64,000 nt of DNA from Prosthecodimorpha staleyi. GTDB taxonomy: Bacteria; Pseudomonadota; Alphaproteobacteria; Rhizobiales; Ancalomicrobiaceae. Below, piece after piece: positions 8,304 through 17,049 of this stretch. Location: NCBI RefSeq assembly GCF_018729455.1, contig NZ_JAHHZF010000001.1:248001-312000 (forward strand), read 5' to 3'. Each line of letters begins with the position of its first letter. The stretch's first letter is position 1. The notes under the pieces were generated by a model. It was not told the DNA's origin and ran no database searches. It saw only the letters and a list, made by a program, of their open reading frames with translations. The position numbers and the translations under genes were made by a program.

Positions 8304-9902
8304 TCAGGCGACCTTTGCGGCGCTCAGCTCTGCGAAGGTCTCGCCGTCGGCCGACAGGGCCCCGGCCAGTTCGAGGAACAGCTTGGCCGGCAGCGGCGGC
8401 GCGAAGACATAGCCCTGCGCGGCGGTGACGCCCTTCTCGCGCAGCTTCTCGATCTGCTCCTCGCGCTCGACGCCCTCCGCGACGATGCCCATGCCGAGCG
8501 AATTGGCCAGTTCGACCAGAACGTCGATGATCGTCGAGGCGCCGAGATCGGCCCCCATGGCGTCGATGAACATCTTGTCGATCTTGATGATGTCGATGCC
8601 GAGCTGCTGCAGGTAGGCGAGCCCGCCATGGCCGGTACCGGTATCGTCGAGCGCGACCCGGCAGCCGAGCACGTGCATTTCCGCGATGATCCGGCGCGCG
8701 CGCTCGATATCGCGCAACGGGTAGCGCTCGGTCACCTCGAAGACCAGCTGGTCGTAGCCGATCGGCCCGTCGGCATAGATCGCGATGATGTCGTCGATGA
8801 TCCGGCGGTCGTCGAAATGACCGGCGAACAGGTTGATCGACAGTTTCAGGTCCGTCCGGCGCCGGAACAGCGGGCCGAGATCGATGACCGACTGGCGCAT
8901 CAGCTGGCGCGTCATCTCGAAGACATGGCCGGAGGTCTCGGCATAGGGCATGAAGCGGCCGGGCGAGACCACCGTACCGTCGGCATGCTGCCAGCGCGCG
9001 AGCAGTTCGCAGCCCTCGATCTGGCCGCTCTCGATATTCATGACCGGCTGGTAATAGGGAATGAATTCGCCGTTCTTGATCGCCAGGAAGATCTCGTCGT
9101 CGACCTGCTTCTCGGGCCGGCGCGTGACCCAGGCGGTCAGGCCGAACAGGACCAGGCAGACCGCGACCGCCCCGACCGTCAGCGTCAGGTCGAGCGCCCG
9201 CACGATCGGATAGAAGACGGAGATCGGGGCCTGCACGACGACTTCCAGCGGGAAGATGTCCGAGCGGGAGCGTACCGAGACCAGACCGCCCGGAGCGCCG
9301 CCATCCGCCTGGCCGAGGCGCATCCAGGTCTTGGAGCCGTCGACGATCACCTCGACCGAGCGCTGCTCGCGCATGAAGCTCGGCCCGGGATCGATGTCGA
9401 GTGCCGCCGGGGCGACTTCGGCGATCAGCCGCGCGCCGCTCGCGCTGCGCCATCCGACCACCATCGAGCCCTGGATGTTCTGGCCCTTCGGCACCGAGGT
9501 GACCATGATGGTCACCTGCCGTTCGTCATCCTCTGCGGGTCCGAGCAGGGCGGCGGGTCGGGCCGGCGGCGGCGGCTCGAGGCACATCGCATAGCCGTTG
9601 CGGTCGACGAGGCCCATCCGACGAACGAAATCCGCCTGGGCGACCTTTTCGGCGAAATCGATGCGGTCGGCCTCCAGGCAGGCATGACGGGAGGCGCGGT
9701 CGAGATCGCGCAGGAGCGTGATGGCTTCCGACAGGGCCCGCTCGGCGCGCGAAAGATAGCGCCCCGCCACCGATTCCACCTCCGCCCCGCCGATCGAGGC
9801 GTAGTGAGCCTTCAGGATCAGCTTGCCGAGCACGAGCGGCGCCACCGCCACGATGACGGCCAGAACATACGGAAGGAGACCGACGAAGGCGGACTTACGC
9901 AA
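8304..9902 (-). CDS. Membrane-anchored EAL-domain cyclic-di-GMP phosphodiesterase
   Basis: About 532 residues from a TTG at 9902. The order is a TM segment (about 4-27), a periplasmic sensor of ~210 residues, a second TM (near LTVGAVAVCLVLFGLTAWV), then a C-terminal EAL domain of ~250 residues. EAL motifs are present: YYQPV, CELLARW in the EAL position, NLFAGHF, FEVTER, DDTGTGHG and IKIDKMF with VAEGVE. The layout and cysteines in the periplasmic part (RHACLEA, AMCLEP) resemble the CSS-EAL family, whose Cys pair senses redox state. A GTG at 10061 would add 53 Arg/Ser/Pro-rich residues that look non-coding, so I prefer the TTG, although its ribosome binding site is weak. Confidence 0.85.
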   Translation of the reverse strand: MRKSAFVGLLPYVLAVIVAVAPLVLGKLILKAHYASIGGAEVESVAGRYLSRAERALSEAITLLRDLDRASRHACLEADRIDFAEKVAQADFVRRMGLVDRNGYAMCLEPPPPARPAALLGPAEDDERQVTIMVTSVPKGQNIQGSMVVGWRSASGARLIAEVAPAALDIDPGPSFMREQRSVEVIVDGSKTWMRLGQADGGAPGGLVSVRSRSDIFPLEVVVQAPISVFYPIVRALDLTLTVGAVAVCLVLFGLTAWVTRRPEKQVDDEIFLAIKNGEFIPYYQPVMNIESGQIEGCELLARWQHADGTVVSPGRFMPYAETSGHVFEMTRQLMRQSVIDLGPLFRRRTDLKLSINLFAGHFDDRRIIDDIIAIYADGPIGYDQLVFEVTERYPLRDIERARRIIAEMHVLGCRVALDDTGTGHGGLAYLQQLGIDIIKIDKMFIDAMGADLGASTIIDVLVELANSLGMGIVAEGVEREEQIEKLREKGVTAAQGYVFAPPLPAKLFLELAGALSADGETFAELSAAKVA

Positions 9903-10137
9903 GACCTGGTACCCGGGGTTCGGCGTCGCGCGCCGTCGTTCCCGTGTCGGCCGACACTTGACCAGGATTTTGCCCGAAGACCGTAAACGCGCCCTGAACG
10001 AGCCCGGCGATGGCGACGATCGCGGGCCGGACGACCGGCCGCCGCGCGCCGCCGTTCGCACCCGGCATGCTCGCCATGCCGTGGCGTCCCGGCGCGTTTG
10101 GTCCTAGTCTTGGCGAAAACGCGATGCGAGGCAGGCC

Positions 10138-10980
10138 ATGTCCATTTCCGTTTCAACCGCGGCGGCATCCGCCGCACCGGCTCCGGCCGCAGCCGCGATC
10201 CTGCGCGAACGGCTGGACGACGGCGTGCTGCGCCTGACGCTCGACCATGCCGAGCGCCGCAACGCCCTGTCGGAGGCCATGATGGCGGCCCTGCAGGAAG
10301 CACTCGATCGCGCCGCCGCCGATCCCGCCGTCCGGGTCGTCGTCATCGGCCATACCGGCCCGGCCTTCTCGGCCGGCCACGACCTGAAGGAACTGACCGC
10401 GCGGCGTGCCGACGCCGATCGCGGCCGCGCCTATTTCGAGACGGTGATGAAGACCTGCGCGCGGCTGATGACCAGCGTGGTGCGCCTGCCGAAGCCGGTG
10501 ATCGCGGAGATCTCCGGCCTCGCCACGGCGGCCGGCTGCCAGCTGGTCGCCTCCTGCGATCTGGCGGTGGCCGGCGAAGGCGCCCGCTTCGCCACGCCCG
10601 GCGTGCATATCGGCCTGTTCTGCTCGACCCCGATGGTCGCCCTGTCGCGCAACCTCGCGCCCAAGCATGCCATGGAAATGCTGTTGACCGGCGAAACCGT
10701 CGACGCGGCCACCGCGCTGCGCTTCGGCCTCGTCAACCGGGTCGTCCCGCCGGCCGAACTGACCGCGGAGACCGGCCGGCTCGCCGCGACCATCGCGGCG
10801 AAGTCGCCCGCCACGCTGAAGATCGGCAAGGAGGCCTTCTATCGGCAGGTCGAGATGGACCTCGACGCCGCCTATGCCTATGCGGCCGGCGTGATGGTCG
10901 ACAACATGCTGATCCGGGATGCCGAGGAGGGCATCGGCGCCTTCATCGAGAAGCGCCCGCCGCAATGGCGGGGGGCCTAG
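10138..10980 (+). CDS. Enoyl-CoA hydratase/isomerase family protein, ECHDC3-like
   Basis: 280 residues of the crotonase fold. Oxyanion-hole elements are visible: FSAGHDLKEL around 80-90, and GLATAAGCQLVASCDLAVA. The latter, with FATPGVHIGLFCSTP, resembles the ECHDC3 branch closely. The two glutamates that catalyse hydration in true enoyl-CoA hydratases are replaced (Q in AAGCQL, G in ATPGV), so hydratase activity is doubtful and the natural reaction is unknown. It heads a plus-strand trio with the small membrane protein at 10984 and the CoA-binding protein at 11252, with gaps of only 3-4 bases, so the three are probably co-transcribed. Confidence 0.92.
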   Translation: MSISVSTAAASAAPAPAAAAILRERLDDGVLRLTLDHAERRNALSEAMMAALQEALDRAAADPAVRVVVIGHTGPAFSAGHDLKELTARRADADRGRAYFETVMKTCARLMTSVVRLPKPVIAEISGLATAAGCQLVASCDLAVAGEGARFATPGVHIGLFCSTPMVALSRNLAPKHAMEMLLTGETVDAATALRFGLVNRVVPPAELTAETGRLAATIAAKSPATLKIGKEAFYRQVEMDLDAAYAYAAGVMVDNMLIRDAEEGIGAFIEKRPPQWRGA

Positions 10981-10983
10981 GCC

Positions 10984-11247
10984 ATGGCGGCGTCGACCTT
11001 CGCCGGCCTGTGGCGGCTGCTGTTCGGCGCCGCCGCCGTCTTCGCGGTTCTGGCCATCGCCGGCGGGATCGTCTCGACCGGCAGCTGGCCGGCCTGGACC
11101 TTCGCGCTGGCGCTGCTCTTCGCCGTCGCCGGCGCCGCCAGCCTGACGGTGCGTGCCACGCTCGCCGCCCGCCGTGCCATCGACGACCTGATCGACGACG
11201 ACACCCCTCCGACCGGGCCACCCGGCCCCAAAACCGGACCGCGCTGA
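10984..11247 (+). CDS. Small two-TM membrane protein, hypothetical
   Basis: 87 residues with two hydrophobic segments (about 8-31 and 36-58) and a polar Asp/Pro-rich C-terminus (DDLIDDDTPP). It begins 3 bases after the ECHDC3-like gene and ends 4 bases before the CoA-binding protein gene, so translation is likely coupled. No family was recognised; it may be an inner-membrane accessory of unknown role. Confidence 0.7.
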   Translation: MAASTFAGLWRLLFGAAAVFAVLAIAGGIVSTGSWPAWTFALALLFAVAGAASLTVRATLAARRAIDDLIDDDTPPTGPPGPKTGPR

Positions 11248-11251
11248 TCCC

Positions 11252-11779
11252 ATGAATCACGACGCCTATGACGATGCCTATATCCGCGACATCCTGGAAT
11301 CGGTCCGCTCGATCGCGGTCGTCGGCGCCTCGAACAACAATGTCCGGCCGTCCTATTTCGTGCAGAAATACCTGATCTCGAAGGGCTACGAGGTCTGGCC
11401 GATCAATCCGGGCCTGGCCGGCAAGGACATCCTCGGCCGCCCGGTCCATGCCAGCCTTGCCGAGCTGAATCAGCCGGTCGACATGGTCGACATCTTCCGC
11501 GCCGGCGAGCATGCCGTGCCGATCGTCGAGGAGGCGATCCGCATCGGCGCCAAGGTGATCTGGATGCAGCTCTCCGTCCGCAACGACGAGGCGGCGGCGC
11601 TGGCCGAGGCCGCCGGCCTCAGGGTGGTGATGAACCGCTGCCCGAAGATCGAGTATGGCCGGCTGTGCGGCGAGATCTCCTGGATCGGCGTCAATTCGCG
11701 CACCATCTCGTCGAAGAAGCCGGCCCGCTCCGGCGGCTTCCAGCATCTCGGCCTGCGCCGCCCGCCCGGCGTCGTCTGA
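11252..11779 (+). CDS. CoA-binding domain protein (CoA_binding_2 family)
   Basis: 175 residues. A single Rossmann-like CoA-binding domain similar to the N-terminus of succinyl-CoA ligases: AVVGASNNNVRPSYFV near 22-37, then a GYEVWPINPGLAGKDILG strand-loop, a VDMVDIFR strand and VIWMQLSVRN. There is no ligase or acetyltransferase domain. Stand-alone members are common in Proteobacteria, and their physiological role is not established. It sits in an operon with a crotonase-fold protein, which fits a CoA-related role (inference). Confidence 0.88.
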   Translation: MNHDAYDDAYIRDILESVRSIAVVGASNNNVRPSYFVQKYLISKGYEVWPINPGLAGKDILGRPVHASLAELNQPVDMVDIFRAGEHAVPIVEEAIRIGAKVIWMQLSVRNDEAAALAEAAGLRVVMNRCPKIEYGRLCGEISWIGVNSRTISSKKPARSGGFQHLGLRRPPGVV

Positions 11780-12030
11780 ACCGTCCCGGCGTCGGGTCCG
11801 GCCGTCCCCTCCGGCCGCCCACGGCGTCACCGCAGGTCGCCACCGCGCCTCGGACCGGCCCGGTTGGCGCCGTCGCGCGGCAGCCGCCATCCGGGGAATG
11901 GTTTTCCTGCCCGGTGCCCTCGGACGCAATGGCCGTGATTTGACGCTTCCGCCGCCTTCGGCCACAAAGACGGTCCCTCCGGCCGGATCCAAGCCCGGCC
12001 CCAGAAGACGATCGTCAAGAGGAGCGTCCC

Positions 12031-13311
12031 ATGTCCGATCGCCAGCCCGGCTTCGCGACCCTCGCCGTCCATGCCGGCGCGCAGCCCGACCCGACCACCG
12101 GCGCCCGCGCGACGCCGATCTACCAGACGACGTCCTTCGTCTTCGACGATGTCGACCATGCCGCCTCGCTGTTCGGGCTGCAGGCCTTCGGCAACATCTA
12201 TACCCGCATCGGCAACCCGACCTGCGCGGTCGTCGAGGAGCGCGTCGCCGCGCTCGAGGGCGGCACGGCGGCGCTGGCGGTCGCCTCCGGCCATGCCGCG
12301 CAGGTGCTCGCGCTGCACGCGCTGATGACGCCCGGCGACGAACTGATCGCCTCCAACAAGCTCTATGGCGGCTCGATCAACCAGTTCAACCACTCGTTCA
12401 AGAGCTTCGGCTGGAACGTGAAATGGGCCGACGCGACCGATCCGTCGTCCTTCGAGCGCGCCGTCACCGAAAAGACCAAGGCGATCTTCATTGAGAGCCT
12501 GGCCAATCCGGGCGGCATCGTCACCGACATCGCGGCGATCGCGGCGGTCGCGCGCAAGGCGGGCGTGCCGCTGATCGTCGACAACACGCTGGCCACCCCC
12601 TATCTGTGCCAGCCGATCCAGCACGGCGCCGACATCGTCGTGCATTCGCTGACCAAGTTCATGGGCGGCCACGGCAATTCGATCGGCGGCATCATCGTCG
12701 ACGGCGGCTCGTTCGACTGGCGCGCCTCCGACAAGTATCCGATGCTGTCGGCCCCGCGTCCGGAATACCAGGGCATGATCCTCGCCGAGACCTTCGGCAA
12801 CTTCGCCTTCGCGATCGCGGTCCGCGTGCTCGGCCTGCGCGACCTCGGCCCGGCCCTGTCGCCGTTCAACGCCTTCATGATCCTGACCGGCATGGAGACG
12901 CTGCCGCTGCGCATGGAGAAGCACTGCGCCAACGCCAAGCGCGTCGCCGAATGGCTGAAGGCTCGGCCGGACGTGTCCTGGGTCTCCTATGCCGGCCTGC
13001 CGGACGATCCGAGCCATGCGCTGGCCCAGAAATACCTGCCGCGCGGCGCCGGCGCCGTCTTCACCTTCGGCCTCAAGGGCGGCTACGAGGCGGGCGTCAA
13101 GCTGGTCTCCAACGTCAAGCTGTTCTCGCACCTGGCCAATGTCGGCGACACCCGCTCGCTGATCATCCACCCGGCCTCGACGACCCACCGCCAGCTCTCC
13201 GACGCCCAGAAGACCACCGCCGGCGCCGGCCCCGACACGGTCCGCCTGTCGATCGGCATCGAGGACATCGAAGACCTGCTCGCCGACCTCGACCAGGCCC
13301 TGTCGGCCTGA
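12031..13311 (+). CDS. metY: O-acetylhomoserine sulfhydrylase (PLP-dependent)
   Basis: 426 residues, a typical length for MetY. It condenses O-acetylhomoserine with sulfide to give homocysteine in methionine synthesis. The PLP lysine is Lys209 in HSLTKFMGGHGN; the cofactor-binding pattern SGHAAQVLALHAL, and YGGSINQF with VDNTLATPY, are characteristic of the Cys/Met metabolism PLP family. The ribosome binding site GAGGAGC precedes the ATG. A strong terminator follows at 13341-13369, so the gene is monocistronic. A possible riboswitch-like leader is discussed under findings. Confidence 0.95.
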   Translation: MSDRQPGFATLAVHAGAQPDPTTGARATPIYQTTSFVFDDVDHAASLFGLQAFGNIYTRIGNPTCAVVEERVAALEGGTAALAVASGHAAQVLALHALMTPGDELIASNKLYGGSINQFNHSFKSFGWNVKWADATDPSSFERAVTEKTKAIFIESLANPGGIVTDIAAIAAVARKAGVPLIVDNTLATPYLCQPIQHGADIVVHSLTKFMGGHGNSIGGIIVDGGSFDWRASDKYPMLSAPRPEYQGMILAETFGNFAFAIAVRVLGLRDLGPALSPFNAFMILTGMETLPLRMEKHCANAKRVAEWLKARPDVSWVSYAGLPDDPSHALAQKYLPRGAGAVFTFGLKGGYEAGVKLVSNVKLFSHLANVGDTRSLIIHPASTTHRQLSDAQKTTAGAGPDTVRLSIGIEDIEDLLADLDQALSA

Positions 13312-13340
13312 CGGCAGGTTTCAGCCGCACACCATGATGT

Positions 13341-13369
13341 GGGCCGGAGCGATCCGGCCCATTTCTTTT
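13341..13369 (+). terminator. Rho-independent terminator of metY
   Basis: A perfect 8-bp stem (GGGCCGGA / TCCGGCCC) with a GCGA loop is followed directly by ATTTCTTTT. It lies 29 bases after the metY stop codon. It also argues against the nucleotidyltransferase gene starting further upstream than 13454. Confidence 0.85.
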
Positions 13370-13453
13370 GAACGGACACGGATCAGCGGGAAGGTCCGGA
13401 AAGAGCGGGTGCGGTGGCCGATCCTGTGGCCCGATCGCACGCGGGAGATACGG

Positions 13454-13837
13454 ATGCAGGCTTTGGCTGAAATGCTCGGCGGCCGAGTGGCTTCGGAGAA
13501 AGGCCATCCAGAGCTGACCGCACCTCTTGGGCACATCCGCGCCACATACCGCCCGGTCGCGATCCTGCTCTACGGCAGCCGTGCGCGTGGCGACGCGACG
13601 ACAGTCAGCGACTGGGATCTCAAGGTCATCGTGCCGGACGATGCACCAGATCACGTGTTCTCAACGTTGCTCGCATGGAAGACGCAAGAGGGATCGGGCG
13701 TCTATGCCGACATCTCCTGTGCGCGCCTGTCGGACTTCGTCGCCGGCCTCAATGTCCCCAACACAGCCGCCAACCTGATGGCGGACGAGGCCGTTCTGCT
13801 TGAAATCAGCCGTGCCGATCCATCCGCGCCGAGATGA
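13454..13837 (+). CDS. Minimal nucleotidyltransferase (MNT-type, DNA polymerase beta fold)
   Basis: 127 residues from the ATG at 13454, with GGGAGA ahead of it and the metY terminator upstream. The nucleotidyltransferase signature is intact: GSRARGD at about 41-47 followed by DWDLKV with the two metal-binding aspartates at about 53 and 55. MNT proteins often pair with HEPN toxins as AMPylating antitoxins (established for HEPN/MNT modules), but no HEPN gene is adjacent; the next feature is a tRNA-Arg on the opposite strand. The function of a solitary copy is uncertain: orphan antitoxin, or transferase to a distant partner. Confidence 0.8.
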   Translation: MQALAEMLGGRVASEKGHPELTAPLGHIRATYRPVAILLYGSRARGDATTVSDWDLKVIVPDDAPDHVFSTLLAWKTQEGSGVYADISCARLSDFVAGLNVPNTAANLMADEAVLLEISRADPSAPR

Positions 13838-13863
13838 TCGATCCGTTCGGCGGCATGAAAGAG

Positions 13864-13940
13864 TGGCGACCCCGGCGTGACTCGAACACGCAACCACTCG
13901 CTTAGAAGGCGAGTGCTCTATCCGGTTGAGCTACGGGGCC
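13864..13940 (-). tRNA. tRNA-Arg (anticodon TCT)
   Basis: A 77-base cloverleaf on the minus strand with an encoded CCA. The acceptor stem GGCCCCG pairs with CGGGGTC, allowing one G-U. The anticodon stem-loop is CTCGC-CTTCTAA-GCGAG with TCT at the centre, and the T-arm has GTTCGAGTC. It reads AGA codons, which are rare in this GC-rich genome. Confidence 0.96.
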
Positions 13941-14033
13941 GTGCCCGGCCGGTGGGCCGGGGAATCCTGCAATGCGGAACGGTGGATGGAACGGTGGATC
14001 CGGGCAGGCCCGTCCCCGCCCCGATCATTCGGG

Positions 14034-14339
14034 TCAGTGCGTCCAGTGGCCGATGCGGCCGAACTTGAAATTGTCGGAATAGGACATGGTCTTCGGCTTG
14101 CGCTCGTGCGGCTCCTGCACGGTGTAGGGGATGCCGTTCTTCTCGCAATAGGCGACGGCATCTTCCTTTTCGGCGAAAAACAGCTTCAGCTGGCTGCGCA
14201 TGTCGGAGGACGAGGTCCAGCCCATCAGCGGCTCGGTCGAGCGCGCGGCCTCGGGCTCGTAGTCCAGGCACCAGCGCTTGGTCTTGGCCTGGCCCGACTG
14301 CATGGCGTTCTTCGCCGGCTTGTAGATGCGCGCAACCAT
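14034..14339 (-). CDS. NADH dehydrogenase (complex I) accessory subunit, NDUFS4-like (ETC_C1)
   Basis: 101 residues starting at the ATG at 14339. It matches the ETC complex I subunit family conserved between alphaproteobacteria and mitochondria (18 kDa NDUFS4): ARIYKPAKNAMQSG, WCLDYEPEA, PLMGWTSSSD, FAEKEDAVAYCEKNG and a C-terminal YSDNFKFGRIGHWTH. It binds peripherally to the matrix/cytoplasmic arm of complex I. It is encoded away from the nuo operon, as is usual, and lies immediately downstream of tRNA-Arg on the same strand. Confidence 0.95.
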   Translation of the reverse strand: MVARIYKPAKNAMQSGQAKTKRWCLDYEPEAARSTEPLMGWTSSSDMRSQLKLFFAEKEDAVAYCEKNGIPYTVQEPHERKPKTMSYSDNFKFGRIGHWTH

Positions 14340-14636
14340 CGTTCGTGCTCCGTCAGACCGCCGGACCCGCCGCGGCGTCCGGCCGAAGGCCGTCGTCGAC
14401 CGGCTTCCCGTGTCCGCCCGGTTAGCGGGTTCCGCCGCCGCGCGCAATGCCATCCGGCATCGCGGGACATCGAAGGCGCCGCCTGCGCCGGACCGGCCGG
14501 AGGGCTCCAGCCTGCGTGCCGGACACTAGTCGCCCGATTGCCGCAGTGCAAGACGCATCGGCCGCGCCGGTCGCGGCACCGGGTTGACTTATGGTGGTGC
14601 GTTCCGCTCATTTTCGGTTCCGCATCTGGACCCGCC

Positions 14637-15524
14637 ATGTCGTTTCGCAAGCAGCTGAAGACCCTCCGGAAATCGACCCTTCGCGCCCTCGCCGCGGCGC
14701 GCCGGGAGACCCTTCGGCGCGGCGCGCTCGCCAAGGGGGATGCCTACGAATTGGTGACCGATCCGGGCGCCGCCTGGCCCGGATACGCGGCCCTGCCCGC
14801 CGTTGCGGACGATGCCGCCGGGCACTCGATATCCTGCGTAATGGTCTCGCGCGGCTTCCCTGACATCATCGGCGGCGCGCTCGCCAGTTTCGCGGCCCAA
14901 GACCATGCCCGGCGCGAACTCGTGGTGGTCGTCCCCGAACCTCAGATCGATGCGGTGCGCCGGTCGGCCGCCGCGCAGGCGGTCGAGGCGCGAATCATCG
15001 CCGCACCGGACGGCGCGACGCTCGGCGAATTGCGCAATTTCGCCATTGCCCGCTCGGACGGCGAGATCGTCTGCCAATGGGATGACGACGACATCTACGC
15101 CCATGACCGCCTGCGCCTGACAGCGGCCGCCCTTGTGCGATCGCAAAAGGCCGCCGCGATGCTCAACCGGGTGACCTTCTGGTGGCCGGCGCGCCGGACG
15201 ATCGCGATCAGCCGGCCGCGCCATTGGGAGGGCACCATCACGGCTTGGCGCAAAGCCATCCCGATCTATCCGGCCTTGGCGCGCGGCGAGGACACCTTCG
15301 TGACCCACGGCATCCTGCGCTATGGCGGCATCGCCAAGCTCGACGCGCCTGAGCTCTATGTCTACCGGGTGACGGGCCGGAACACCTGGGACGCGCCGCA
15401 TTTCGAGAAGATCCTGAAGGCCTGCACCGGGCTTTCGACCGGCGTCGAGCATGACCGTCGCGTGGAGCGCCTCGCCGGCCGCGTCGGCCATCACCTCCGC
15501 ACGCACGGAAGCCCCGCCGCCTGA
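14637..15524 (+). CDS. Family 2 glycosyltransferase
   Basis: 295 residues. The start is the ATG at 14637, preceded by a promoter-like TTGACTTATGG region. A basic N-terminus is followed by a GT-A fold: SCVMVSRGFPDII near 66-79, ELRNFAIARSDGEIVCQWDDDD with the nucleotide-sugar/metal aspartates at about 149-152, then a C-terminal segment YGGIAKLDAPELYVYRVTGRN. The acceptor and sugar are unknown. A decayed copy of the last ~65 codons lies 1.5 kb downstream (17050-17249). Confidence 0.88.
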   Translation: MSFRKQLKTLRKSTLRALAAARRETLRRGALAKGDAYELVTDPGAAWPGYAALPAVADDAAGHSISCVMVSRGFPDIIGGALASFAAQDHARRELVVVVPEPQIDAVRRSAAAQAVEARIIAAPDGATLGELRNFAIARSDGEIVCQWDDDDIYAHDRLRLTAAALVRSQKAAAMLNRVTFWWPARRTIAISRPRHWEGTITAWRKAIPIYPALARGEDTFVTHGILRYGGIAKLDAPELYVYRVTGRNTWDAPHFEKILKACTGLSTGVEHDRRVERLAGRVGHHLRTHGSPAA

Positions 15525-15581
15525 CGGCGACGGGGTCCCATTTCACATTGCGGACACTGGCATCCGCCTGATGCCGATGTC

Positions 15582-16745
15582 TCAGTCGATGACTTCGATG
15601 ACGCGGCGGGTGCGCGGCTCGATCAGCAGGACTTCATTCTGGTAGACGACGTAGCGATAGCTGCGCAGTTCCGGCATTTCGGTCACGACGCTGCCGGGGA
15701 TGTCCCAGAGATCGACGGACTCGGGCAGGATCTCGCCTTGACGGGCATTGATCTTGACCTTGATCTCGCTCTGCGAGCGCAACTCGCGCTTGATCATCGA
15801 GAACTTCGAACGGTCGATCACGAGGCGGGCGGCGCCGGTGGCGGGACCGCCGCCGCTGCGATCGACGACTTCGACGATCTGGAAGGTCGACGGTTCAACG
15901 ATGATGATCTCGTCGTCAACCACGAAATACTGGTAGCCACGATACTCGGGCACCAGCGAAATCACGGTCGTCGGCACTTCATACAGTTGGATGGAGCCGC
16001 GCGGCACCACGGTGCCGACATTGATCTTGAACTTGATCTTGGTCTTGTCGACCGGACGCGCACGCTCCACCAGGGTCGAGGTGATCTTGACCTTCTCTTC
16101 ACCCCTCAGCTTGAAGGTGAGCTTGGCACCGGAGCGATCGTTGTCCGAACCGGCCTGACGGTTGGCCTTGTTGTTGTCGTTGCGGTCATCGCTGGCGTTG
16201 TTGGTCCGGTCGCGGCCGTTGCGATCCTTTCCATCCTTCTTCAGGTTGTCGTTATCGACGCCGTCACTGGCCGAATTGCGCTGCCGATTGCCGCCGTTGT
16301 CGTCGTCATTCTTCGCGCCCGCCGTGTTTCGACGGTCCTTTTCGCCGGTCTTGCCGCGACCTTCATCGTTCTCCGCCGCGCCGCGTCGCTTGTTCCCCTT
16401 GTTCTCGTCGTCCTTCATCTCCGAGCGATTGTCCTTCACATCGCCGCCGGTACCGGTCGCGCCGGGACGAATCTGTCCGGGAGCGGTTCCCGACCTGCCG
16501 GGCGCCGTCGAGTTGGCTTCGCCGCGGTTCTGGCCGGGGGCGGATTCCGAACGACCCGGCTTGTTGGTGTTCGCCGGCGGCTTGTTCTGGCCCGGGGCAG
16601 CGTCGGAGCGGCCGGCGCCGTTGGGGGACGACTGAGTTTCGGTCTGGCCGCTCATCGGCTTGCGCTGGTCGGTCTGGGCCGAAGCCGTGGCGATTCCGGT
16701 CACCAGCACGGCAATGGCGGTTCCAGTCAACAAAAGGTTGCGCAT
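15582..16745 (-). CDS. Secreted DUF1236 protein with low-complexity central region
   Basis: 387 residues. The start at 16745 has AGGAGAA seven bases upstream. A signal peptide of ~23 residues ends ASAQ. Residues ~25-110 contain repeated GRS-x-x-APGQ units (AAPGQN, SAPGQN, TAPGQI). A long Asp/Asn/Arg/Lys-rich disordered stretch follows (about 115-225). Two DUF1236 repeats fill the C-terminus, the second ending YVVYQNEVLLIEPRTRRVI. DUF1236 proteins are periplasmic and common in Rhizobiales; their function is unknown. The gene lies between the glycosyltransferase and its decayed copy. Confidence 0.88.
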   Translation of the reverse strand: MRNLLLTGTAIAVLVTGIATASAQTDQRKPMSGQTETQSSPNGAGRSDAAPGQNKPPANTNKPGRSESAPGQNRGEANSTAPGRSGTAPGQIRPGATGTGGDVKDNRSEMKDDENKGNKRRGAAENDEGRGKTGEKDRRNTAGAKNDDDNGGNRQRNSASDGVDNDNLKKDGKDRNGRDRTNNASDDRNDNNKANRQAGSDNDRSGAKLTFKLRGEEKVKITSTLVERARPVDKTKIKFKINVGTVVPRGSIQLYEVPTTVISLVPEYRGYQYFVVDDEIIIVEPSTFQIVEVVDRSGGGPATGAARLVIDRSKFSMIKRELRSQSEIKVKINARQGEILPESVDLWDIPGSVVTEMPELRSYRYVVYQNEVLLIEPRTRRVIEVID

Positions 16746-17049
16746 CGTATTCTCCTTGTGATCATGAGACACGACGCTGGGGGATGTGCACGGATAGTGC
16801 GGCATACAACTACAATTATATCATGCAGCTACATCAGCCTTCGCCCGGCGCCGTCTGCCCCATCAACGTTATCGATGCGGTAAGGTTCCGGATTGTTTTT
16901 ATCCGGCTGACTATCGATGACTGAATTACATGATTTTCAAGGAAATATACTAAGGCTTGGCTATAGGGCTGACAGTTTATATGCCTTTGCTCCATGCAAC
17001 CGTGTGGAGCACCCGTCGCAGTCCCGGCTGCACGCGCAGTTGCCTGGAC
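16746..17049. other. Leader of the DUF1236 gene and AT-rich intergenic sequence
   Basis: About 300 bases, clearly richer in A/T between 16800 and 16985 than the surroundings. Apart from the candidate -10 box nothing else is supported. The AT-rich part directly abuts the glycosyltransferase remnant, consistent with a recombination scar (inference). Confidence 0.4.
16815..16820 (-). promoter_or_regulatory. Putative -10 box of the DUF1236 gene
   Basis: On the minus strand the sequence TATAAT lies 70 bases before the start codon, in an AT-richer patch. No convincing -35 box is found 16-18 bases further up, so this is only a candidate. Confidence 0.35.
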
